DNA from: UBA961 sp014191195
GTDB lineage: Bacteria; Bacteroidota; Ignavibacteria; Kapaibacteriales; UBA961
Length of the DNA: 64,000 bases
Assembly (NCBI GenBank): GCA_964204605.1
Contig: OZ123195.1
Span: forward strand, 186,001 to 250,000
Reading direction: 5' to 3'
This document shows positions 9,705 to 16,229 of this stretch, piece by piece (within the stretch, counting starts at the first letter, position 1; each line of letters opens with the position of its first letter). The notes beneath the pieces are model-generated. The model searched no databases. It saw nothing but the letters and a program-made list of their open reading frames with translations, and had not been told where the DNA came from. Made by a program: the position numbers and the translations under genes.

Positions 9705-10067
9705 TGCATTATACACTATCTCATCTTCTATTCTCCAAGCTGGATCAACAATACATAAAAATACCAAATCCTCCGAACCAATATTCTTGATGCATTGTCT
9801 CGATTTTGGTGCAATGTAAATAATATGTCCTGCCGATACTTCTGATTGCTCGTCGTTTATATACATTAATCCATTCCCCTGAAGTATATAATATATCTCT
9901 GATGTCTCTAATGCATGTTCAAATGATGTGAGGCCTGGCTTTACTGTTGCATGGGCTAGGCTATATCTTATTGATAAAGGCTGCTTATCAGGATGTAATA
10001 ATTCTCTTAATAGAGTATTATCACCTGCGGTAAATTCTTCGCAATCATCTAAGTGTTTGATAAACAT
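9699..10067 (-). CDS. Small cupin-domain protein with degenerate metal ligands
   Basis: Single-domain cupin of 122 residues; function unknown. The double-stranded beta-helix core is seen as HALETSEIYYILQGNGLMYI (51-70) and SAGHIIYIAPKSRQCIKNIG (78-97). In the usual cupin motifs four residues bind metal; here His51 and Glu57 fit, but the first His position is Phe49 and the last is Gln91, so metal binding is doubtful. It starts 8 bp after the purine nucleoside phosphorylase stop and is probably co-transcribed with it, which might hint at a nucleoside or sugar-phosphate link. Confidence 0.75.
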   Translation of the reverse strand: MFIKHLDDCEEFTAGDNTLLRELLHPDKQPLSIRYSLAHATVKPGLTSFEHALETSEIYYILQGNGLMYINDEQSEVSAGHIIYIAPKSRQCIKNIGSEDLVFLCIVDPAWRIEDEIVYNAL

Positions 10068-10075
10068 ATGGTTAA

Positions 10076-10879
10076 TTAAACATGCTGAATAAATGATGTT
10101 ATGAGTTTTACTAAATTTGGCTCTGCTTTTTCTGCTGCTTCAATGATTTCAGACATAGTTACTGGTTGTAAAAATTCTGAAAAACACTCATCTGTAATAA
10201 TAGAAAAACCTATTACTCTCATATTCATATGGCAAGCAACTATAACTTCGGGGATTGTGCTCATGCCAACAACATCAGCGCCAATCATTCGTAAAAAACG
10301 ATATTCTGCTCTTGTTTCTAGATTTGGCCCAGGAACAGAAACATAAACGCCCTTTTTTATTGGAATATGTAATTCGGCAGCACATTGTTCGGCTATAGAT
10401 ATTAAACCTTGATGATAGGGCATGCTCATATCTGGAAATCTCGGACCAAACTGAGATAGATTTTGTCCAATTAAAGGATTATCTCCCAACAGATTTATAT
10501 GATCCTCTATAATCATTATATCGCTTCTAGAAAATTCTGGATTTAATGCTCCACATGCATTTGATACCAATAATGTAGAAATACCCAATGCATATAACAC
10601 TCTTATAGGAAATGTTATTTCCTGCATTGTATATCCTTCATAATAATGGAAACGTCCTTGCATAGCAATAACTGTTTTGCCAGATAATGTCCCAATTATT
10701 AATCTACCAGTATGAGATTCTACTGTTGATAATGGGAAATGTGGTATGTCGTGATATTCTATGACACACTCTGGAATGATATGTTGAGCAACAGCGCCCA
10801 ATCCAGTTCCAAGTATGATTCCTATTGATGGATGTGATGCAAACTTATTTCTGATGAATGAAGTGGCTTCATCAATCAT
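10076..10879 (-). CDS. punA: Purine nucleoside phosphorylase (trimeric type)
   Basis: Phosphorolysis of inosine/guanosine to base plus ribose-1-phosphate in purine salvage. Motifs of the trimeric PNP family: IGIILGTGLGAVA, the phosphate-binding STVESHTGRL, MQGRFHYYEGY, VSNACGALNPEF, GPNLETRAEYRFLRMIGADVVGMSTIPE. The ATG at 10879 gives 267 residues, a normal length; the frame opens 14 codons earlier at 10921, but that adds nothing family-like. The 6-bp gap structure with the cupin suggests an operon. Upstream lies the SRP RNA terminator. Confidence 0.92.
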   Translation of the reverse strand: MIDEATSFIRNKFASHPSIGIILGTGLGAVAQHIIPECVIEYHDIPHFPLSTVESHTGRLIIGTLSGKTVIAMQGRFHYYEGYTMQEITFPIRVLYALGISTLLVSNACGALNPEFSRSDIMIIEDHINLLGDNPLIGQNLSQFGPRFPDMSMPYHQGLISIAEQCAAELHIPIKKGVYVSVPGPNLETRAEYRFLRMIGADVVGMSTIPEVIVACHMNMRVIGFSIITDECFSEFLQPVTMSEIIEAAEKAEPNLVKLITSFIQHV

Positions 10880-10967
10880 TGTGCAATAAGCTATCGAGGG
10901 AATTAAATGAGTTTGAGGCATAAACGCTGGAATAAATGTAACAATAGAGTACCCTACTTATTACTAC

Positions 10968-11074
10968 AAAAAAAAATAGGCCAAGCTAACCGACCTGTCA
11001 GAGCAGATCGACCGTTGCTTCCTTCCGGACCTGGCGGGGTTAAATCTGTTATAACCGCACGGGGCTTGACCCGC
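10968..11074 (-). ncRNA. ffs: Signal recognition particle RNA (small bacterial type)
   Basis: The minus strand carries the near-invariant SRP apical core CAGGTCCGGAAGGAAGCAAC, which includes the GGAA tetraloop and the internal loops bound by Ffh. The ends pair: GGTCAAGC at the 5' side with GCTTGGCC at the 3' side. A run of T residues after the 3' stem (10968-10976 on the plus strand reads as A) forms an intrinsic terminator. A matching Bacteroidota-type promoter lies just upstream. Length is about 100 nt, with no Alu domain, as in most diderms. End positions are good to a few nucleotides. Confidence 0.95.
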
Positions 11075-11076
11075 TA

Positions 11077-11108
11077 CAAAAATAGGAGTTTTTTTGTGAT
11101 TGCACAAA
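11077..11108 (-). promoter_or_regulatory. Promoter of the SRP RNA gene
   Basis: Minus strand reads TTTG (11105-11108), a 20-bp spacer, then TATTTTTG (11077-11084), with the RNA 5' end 3 nt further on. This is the Bacteroidota housekeeping pattern, and its position relative to an independently recognised RNA end supports it strongly. Confidence 0.75.
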
Positions 11109-11114
11109 GTTTTC

Positions 11115-11146
11115 TTTGTAGAATGCAAGAAATGAGCTTATTTTTG
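11115..11146 (+). promoter_or_regulatory. Promoter of the tRNA-Arg gene
   Basis: TTTG (11115-11118), a 20-bp spacer and TATTTTTG (11139-11146) repeat the exact layout and the -7 element of the divergent SRP RNA promoter. The predicted start is about 20 nt before the tRNA 5' end. Confidence 0.7.
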
Positions 11147-11167
11147 TAATCTTGATTATACAAGTTT

Positions 11168-11241
11168 GCGCCCGTAGCTCATCTGGATAGAGCAACAGCC
11201 TTCTAAGCTGTGGGTAATAGGTTCGAGTCCTATCGGGCGTA
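11168..11241 (+). tRNA. tRNA-Arg (anticodon UCU)
   Basis: Full cloverleaf: acceptor GCGCCCG pairs with CGGGCGT (one G-U), D arm GCTC/GAGC, anticodon stem ACAGC/GCTGT with loop CTTCTAA giving anticodon UCU (reads AGA), T arm ATAGG-TTCGAGT-CCTAT, discriminator A. No CCA is encoded, so it is added after transcription. AGA is a common arginine codon in this AT-rich window. An intrinsic terminator follows directly. Confidence 0.97.
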
Positions 11242-11244
11242 CTT

Positions 11245-11279
11245 TACCCGGTTAACAATTTTGTTTGCCGGGTTTTTTA
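11245..11279 (+). terminator. Intrinsic terminator after tRNA-Arg
   Basis: ACCCGG and CCGGGT arms around a 22-nt loop that can pair further (AACA/TGTT), followed by a run of T. It lies 3 bp after the tRNA and just ahead of the M16 protease gene, so that gene probably relies on another promoter or on read-through. Confidence 0.75.
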
Positions 11280-11296
11280 TTACTATTGGTATATAT

Positions 11297-12556
11297 ATGA
11301 CTTCTATAGAATCCATGGTATATGATACTACATTACACAATGGCTTACGTGTTATTGTTGTTTCAAATATGAAAGCTCCTGTAGTTAATATTACTGTTGG
11401 TTATAAAGTGGGCTCTAAAGATGATAATGTTAAGCATAAGGGATTTGCTCATTTCTTTGAGCATTTAATGTTTGATGGTTCTTTAAATGTAGGAAGGGGA
11501 GAGTTTGATTCTTATTGTTCGAAGGCCGGAGGACAATTCAATGCATATACTTCTTATGATCAAACAATTTATCATTCTACTTTCCCTGCTCATCAATTAG
11601 AATTAGCATTATGGCTAGAATCAGATAGAATGTTACAGTTTGGTGTTCAGCAAATTGGCTTGGACACTCAAAAAAAAGTTGTTCTTGAAGAAATGAAGCA
11701 AACTGTAGAAAATCAGCCATATGGAAAGTGGAGATCCATTCAGGCTTCATGTGCATTTAGCAAAGAATGTTCATATAATTGGGAGATCTTAGGTTTAAAA
11801 GAACATATAGAATCGGCCACTTTAGATGAAGTAGCTCGTTTTTTTTCTATGTATTATAGGCCCAATAATGCTTGTTTGGTGATTTCTGGTGCTGTTGAAC
11901 CACAAAAAGGTATTGACCTTGCTCATAAATATTTTGGTGATATCGTATCAGAGATAAATCCTGTAATGAGGCATACCTTCGATAGATCTATGTTATTATC
12001 AACATCAGAAACTGTGACAGATCAAGTTCCATTAGTTGCAATATTTTCAAGTTATCATTTTCCTGGATTTTTGCATGAAGATGCATTAATTGGTGATGTT
12101 TTAGCGTCTGCAGCAGCTGATGGACGCAGTTCTAGATTATATACATCATTAGTAAGGGATAAGCAAATTGCATCTTCTGTGAATTGTTTTGCAGATCAAA
12201 GAGAACATACTTCATTATTAACATTCTCTGCCACAGCTGCCGACCCATCAATTACTGAAAATCAACTTAGATCTGCCCTTGAAGAAGAAATCTACACATT
12301 AATTGATCATCCATTTGAATATCACGAATTAATGAAAGCAAGAAATGCAGCCGCAACTGGAATTGCACATCATATGCAAACAAACTCAGGATTGGCAGAT
12401 TTATTTTGCAATCAAACTATGTTCTGGAATAATCCCAAAAGAGCTTTTACATTATTAGATAAAGTATCTGCAGTTACTACAGAGGATGTATCAAAATTTA
12501 GTTCTTCTGTGTTAAAGGAAGAGAATAAAGTTGGAGTTTCTATCATTCCTGGTTGA
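11297..12556 (+). CDS. M16 family zinc protease (pitrilysin/processing-peptidase type)
   Basis: Zinc metalloprotease with the inverted motif HFFEH (His52, Glu55, His56) and a downstream Glu in the EEMKQTVENQPYG stretch as third zinc ligand. The N-terminal M16 domain is followed by the inactive M16C domain, together 419 residues, matching the single-chain half-size enzymes that dimerise. ATG at 11297 is preferred because a longer frame from 11210 would start inside the tRNA. A second ATG lies at 11315. There is no signal peptide, so a cytoplasmic location is likely. Its stop is 7 bp from the convergent feoB stop. Confidence 0.9.
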   Translation: MTSIESMVYDTTLHNGLRVIVVSNMKAPVVNITVGYKVGSKDDNVKHKGFAHFFEHLMFDGSLNVGRGEFDSYCSKAGGQFNAYTSYDQTIYHSTFPAHQLELALWLESDRMLQFGVQQIGLDTQKKVVLEEMKQTVENQPYGKWRSIQASCAFSKECSYNWEILGLKEHIESATLDEVARFFSMYYRPNNACLVISGAVEPQKGIDLAHKYFGDIVSEINPVMRHTFDRSMLLSTSETVTDQVPLVAIFSSYHFPGFLHEDALIGDVLASAAADGRSSRLYTSLVRDKQIASSVNCFADQREHTSLLTFSATAADPSITENQLRSALEEEIYTLIDHPFEYHELMKARNAAATGIAHHMQTNSGLADLFCNQTMFWNNPKRAFTLLDKVSAVTTEDVSKFSSSVLKEENKVGVSIIPG

Positions 12557-12563
12557 AAAGGAA

Positions 12564-14414
12564 TTAAGCTATCAGGGCAAGTGTGATTCGATATGTTGCA
12601 AATGCAAAAATATATGCTAATACAAATGTATAAACAAAAGCAAAAGCTGGCCATTTCCAAGACCCAGTTTCCCTTTTTAAAATTGCCATTGTAGAAATAC
12701 ATTGTAATGCAAACACATAAAAAGCTAATACAGATAAAGCAGAGGCAAGGGGTATGGAACTATATAAAATTTGTCTTAATGATTCATCTCCTAAGCTTGT
12801 ATCAGTAGCATAAAGCTGCCCCATTACCGTCACAAATACTTCTCTTGCTGCAAAACTTCCAATAATCCCAATTGTTAATTTCCAATCAAAACCAAGTGGA
12901 GCAAAGATAGGCTCTATTATTTTTCCTAATGAACCAGCATACGATTGTTCTAATTGCATTTGCTGTTGGACTATAGAGGAAGTTTCTGGTGGAAAGTCTA
13001 CCCGTGGAAATGCAGATAAAAACCAAAGAATAATCGATAAAGTAACAATTACTGTACCAGCAGAGGTTAAAAAGTCTTTAGAACGATCATATACAGTTAC
13101 CAATAAACTTTTTAATGAAGGCATTCTATATGGAGGAAATTCTATTAAAAATGGGGTGATATCTCCTTTAAAAATAGTTTTTTTCATTAATAATGCAATG
13201 AATAAACCTACCAAAGCAGCAATGATATATAATCCCGCTAAAACAGCTGCTTGTAAAGAAAAGAATCCCCAAATCATTGTGGTAGGAATAAATGCACTAA
13301 TGAGCAAAGCATACACTGGTAATCTAGCAGAACATGTCATTAAAGGAGCAATCAGCATAGTAGCCATTCTTTCCCGATGTGATGGTATTATTCTTGCAGA
13401 CATTATTCCGGGGATTGCACATGCAAAAGACCCCAATAAAGGAATAAATGAACGTCCTTGGAGTCCAAATATCCCCATAAATCTATCTACCAAGAAAGCT
13501 GCTCTAGCCAGATAACCACAATCTTCTAGAATTACAATGATAACATTCAATAAAAGAATTTGTGGCAAGAATACAATCACTGATCCAACGCCAGCAATTA
13601 ATCCTCGGCTGATAAAATCTGCAATAATTCCTTGAGGTAATAGATAAGCAACTTGCTCCTGCATCTTGCCAAAAAGTGTTTCAATCACATCCATTAGAGG
13701 GCTAGCCCAACTAAATATAGATTGAAAAAATAGAATCATAACACTTAAGAATATTGCTATTCCTCCAATTGGATGAAGCAATACTTTATCTAATGTCGCT
13801 GAAAATGTATTTAATTGGGGTAAACTAAGAACATCTTTTGTAGTTGCCCTAGCCCATAGAATTCTTTCTGTAATATCTGCATTTGCAAATAATGGATTTG
13901 GTTTGATAAAATATTTTGAATCCGCAAGCATACGCTGAACTTCCTCTAATCCAATTCCTTTATGCCCAACAACTGGAATTATTGGAATACCCAATATTCT
14001 TTCTAATGCTATATCGTCAAAAACTCCGCCTTGTGCTTTTATAGAATCAACCATTGTTACAGCAATGATTATAGGTATACCTAAATTTGATATCTGAGAA
14101 TATAGGAATAAGCCCTTTTCTATACTGGTTGCATCCATGATGAACAAAATGCGAGAAGGCTTGGGAATGTGTGAATTTGTACCATAAAGAACCGATGAAG
14201 CAAGTTCTTCATCTGGAGAAATGGGGTCTAAACTATATATACCAGGAAGATCTAATACTGTATTACTATTGGGTTTTTTGCCAATTTCACCTAATGCTGG
14301 TTCTAAAGTCACCCCTGGAAAATTACCAACCTTTTGGCGCATGCCTGTAAGTACATTAAATAATGTAGATTTACCACTATTGGGTGTCCCTACAAAAGCA
14401 GTTATTTCATGCAT
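12564..14414 (-). CDS. feoB: Ferrous iron transporter FeoB
   Basis: Inner-membrane Fe2+ transporter with a cytosolic G-protein domain. G1 is GTPNSGKST (9-17), G3 is DLPG (55-58). The G4 position reads TMVD (120-123) in place of N-x-x-D. The membrane part has both Gate regions and the conserved SFIPLLGSFACAIPGIM and APLMTCSARLPVYALLI motifs. At 616 residues it is shorter than many FeoB proteins, mainly through a compact linker and C-terminus. It follows feoA by 47 bp in the usual feoAB order. Confidence 0.93.
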   Translation of the reverse strand: MHEITAFVGTPNSGKSTLFNVLTGMRQKVGNFPGVTLEPALGEIGKKPNSNTVLDLPGIYSLDPISPDEELASSVLYGTNSHIPKPSRILFIMDATSIEKGLFLYSQISNLGIPIIIAVTMVDSIKAQGGVFDDIALERILGIPIIPVVGHKGIGLEEVQRMLADSKYFIKPNPLFANADITERILWARATTKDVLSLPQLNTFSATLDKVLLHPIGGIAIFLSVMILFFQSIFSWASPLMDVIETLFGKMQEQVAYLLPQGIIADFISRGLIAGVGSVIVFLPQILLLNVIIVILEDCGYLARAAFLVDRFMGIFGLQGRSFIPLLGSFACAIPGIMSARIIPSHRERMATMLIAPLMTCSARLPVYALLISAFIPTTMIWGFFSLQAAVLAGLYIIAALVGLFIALLMKKTIFKGDITPFLIEFPPYRMPSLKSLLVTVYDRSKDFLTSAGTVIVTLSIILWFLSAFPRVDFPPETSSIVQQQMQLEQSYAGSLGKIIEPIFAPLGFDWKLTIGIIGSFAAREVFVTVMGQLYATDTSLGDESLRQILYSSIPLASALSVLAFYVFALQCISTMAILKRETGSWKWPAFAFVYTFVLAYIFAFATYRITLALIA

Positions 14415-14461
14415 ATTTCGATGATAATCGAGAGTGAAAAGGGGAGTATAATGATTCTTAA

Positions 14462-14695
14462 CTATTTGTTAAAAAGCTGGGTAACGAAAATTTTATCTTC
14501 AGAGTATGGTCTGAATGCCATTCTTGTATAACCAAAAGCAATTTCTATTGGCCCCTTAAATGGACTTTTTCTGATTAATCTGATAATAGTACCTGGTATT
14601 AATCCCATCTCTTGAAGCCTTCTTGTGAAAGGAGAATCTGTGCTAAATCCTTCTAAAATAGCTTCTGTACCAACGGCTAAATCACAAATGTTCAC
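14462..14695 (-). CDS. feoA: Ferrous iron transport protein FeoA
   Basis: Small SH3-like cytosolic partner of FeoB, 77 residues, with RRLQEMGLIPGTIIRLIRKSP typical of the family and GPIEIAFG in the last strands. The frame begins with GTG at 14695; there is no in-frame ATG before the conserved part. First gene of feoAB, with a Bacteroidota-type promoter 43 bp upstream. I saw no convincing Fur or DtxR box. Confidence 0.9.
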   Translation of the reverse strand: MNICDLAVGTEAILEGFSTDSPFTRRLQEMGLIPGTIIRLIRKSPFKGPIEIAFGYTRMAFRPYSEDKIFVTQLFNK

Positions 14696-14737
14696 TTTTA
14701 TTTTCTGTTTTTTGATTTTTACTATCGTTATTTAGAC

Positions 14738-14768
14738 CAAATCTACATAAAAAAAGAGTGAAAATCAA
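14738..14768 (-). promoter_or_regulatory. Promoter of feoAB
   Basis: Minus strand: TTG (14766-14768), 20-bp spacer, TAGATTTG (14738-14745). This fits the Bacteroidota promoter pattern and would give a leader of about 35-40 nt ahead of the feoA GTG start. Confidence 0.6.
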
Positions 14769-14790
14769 TAATTAATGTGATTTGTAGATA

Positions 14791-15786
14791 TTATGAATGC
14801 TGTAAAACGATTTTACCGAATTGATTCCCTGATTCCATATGTTTAAATGCAGCAGCTGCATTATCTAATGAATATATACTATCTATAATTGGTATGATCT
14901 GATTGTGCTTAACAAAATCTAGCATATAATCAAATTCTGCATCACTACCCATAGTAGATCCAATGATAGTTAATTGTTTCCAAAAAACCCTTTGCAAGAT
15001 GAATTCGGGTACAGACCCTTGTGTAGCACCATAAAAGACAATTTTCCCGCCTGGTTTAGCAATGTGCGTTAATGTATTCCAATGTTCTCCACCTGCACTA
15101 TCAATTATGCAGTCAAATCCATTAGGACATAGCTGCATAAGAGTATGGTGCCAATTTGGCTGATTATATAATACTCCATCAATAGCTCCAAGCTGTTTAG
15201 CCTTTTCTATCTTAACTGGATCGCTAGAACTTACATATACTTGCGCTCCTAAAGCAATTGCAAATTGCATTGCCATTAATGCAACACCACCACCGATCCC
15301 TGTAATAAGTACAGCATCTCCTTTTTGTATTGCCCCTTTGATGTTTACAGCCCTAAAGGCAGTTAATCCAGCAAGGGGTAAAGCAGCAGCTTGTTCAATT
15401 GAAAGATGCGGCGGTATACAATGAATTCTATTAGATGGTATAGATATGAATTCGGCCATTGTTCCTTGACTTGGCATCCCTAAAATTGAATATATGGAAG
15501 ACTGGACCGCATTATTATCTCCCCAATTAATATTTGGATTAATCAGAACGTTCATTCCAATCGGGAATTGTGAAGATGAACTTTCTGCAATTGTACCACT
15601 ACCATCAGACCCAGGAATAACCGGATATTGAATCTTGGCATATTGTCCTTTGCTAATCCATAAATCTCTATGATTTATAGAGCTATAGGATAAGGCAATC
15701 AGTATATCATCAGATATGGGTTTAGATAATTGTACATCGTGAACGCAAATTGACGCATCTTTATCGGTAAAAAGAACTGCTTTCAT
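14791..15786 (-). CDS. MDR-superfamily NAD(P)H-dependent quinone oxidoreductase / alcohol dehydrogenase-like
   Basis: Medium-chain dehydrogenase/reductase, 331 residues. The N-terminal GroES-like domain has SYSSINHRDLWISKGQY and PVIPGSDGSGTI; the Rossmann fold has ITGIGGGVALMAMQFA. The catalytic zinc motif GHE is replaced by GSD and the structural four-Cys loop is absent, so a zinc-independent quinone oxidoreductase or enoyl reductase is likelier than a true alcohol dehydrogenase. The substrate is unknown. It follows the small membrane protein gene by 9 bp, suggesting co-transcription. Confidence 0.82.
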   Translation of the reverse strand: MKAVLFTDKDASICVHDVQLSKPISDDILIALSYSSINHRDLWISKGQYAKIQYPVIPGSDGSGTIAESSSSQFPIGMNVLINPNINWGDNNAVQSSIYSILGMPSQGTMAEFISIPSNRIHCIPPHLSIEQAAALPLAGLTAFRAVNIKGAIQKGDAVLITGIGGGVALMAMQFAIALGAQVYVSSSDPVKIEKAKQLGAIDGVLYNQPNWHHTLMQLCPNGFDCIIDSAGGEHWNTLTHIAKPGGKIVFYGATQGSVPEFILQRVFWKQLTIIGSTMGSDAEFDYMLDFVKHNQIIPIIDSIYSLDNAAAAFKHMESGNQFGKIVLQHS

Positions 15787-15795
15787 AATATTGAT

Positions 15796-16170
15796 TTAAG
15801 ATTGTTCGTACATGTGTTCATTAATATATGCTGAGATATCTTTTGACAGAAACAGTAAGACACCAATATGCGTTAACATAATATTCAAAATAAGAGGTAA
15901 TATATTCGAGCTAGTAATTCCTTGAGCATATGGAAAAAAGATTAATGCTAATGCACTGGGCGCAAGAAGTAAAAAACCAAATGAAAAACGAGCAGCATTA
16001 TATCTTTTAACATATAAAAAATAAAAATGGGCAATAGATAAAACCAAGAGAACGATATTTTTAATATCTAATAGACCACTCATGGCAAAAATCATGATAA
16101 TCTTACTAGATGCTATTAAGCCAATAAGACTAATAGCAATTATGAGAATTATTTTACCTTTAAATGGCAT
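15796..16170 (-). CDS. Small four-helix membrane protein, function unknown
   Basis: 124 residues with four hydrophobic stretches (about 6-32, 35-51, 62-78 and 86-108) and short polar loops; probably an inner-membrane protein. No family motif is recognised. It begins after the gcvP terminator and is followed 9 bp later by the MDR oxidoreductase, so the two likely form one transcript. Base composition matches the neighbours. Confidence 0.6.
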   Translation of the reverse strand: MPFKGKIILIIAISLIGLIASSKIIMIFAMSGLLDIKNIVLLVLSIAHFYFLYVKRYNAARFSFGFLLLAPSALALIFFPYAQGITSSNILPLILNIMLTHIGVLLFLSKDISAYINEHMYEQS

Positions 16171-16190
16171 ATAATATTATAATTGTAGAT

Positions 16191-16223
16191 AAAAAACATG
16201 CCCTAATGGATAATTAGGGCATG
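16191..16223 (-). terminator. Intrinsic terminator after gcvP
   Basis: A perfect 10-bp stem CATGCCCTAA / TTAGGGCATG with a 7-nt loop, followed on the minus strand by a run of T (16191-16196). It lies 7 bp beyond the gcvP stop. Confidence 0.88.
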
Positions 16224-16229
16224 ATAGAT

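Noticed and set aside
10907..11149. 80-residue plus-strand ORF
   Set aside because: It runs antisense across the SRP RNA and its promoter; no protein-like features.
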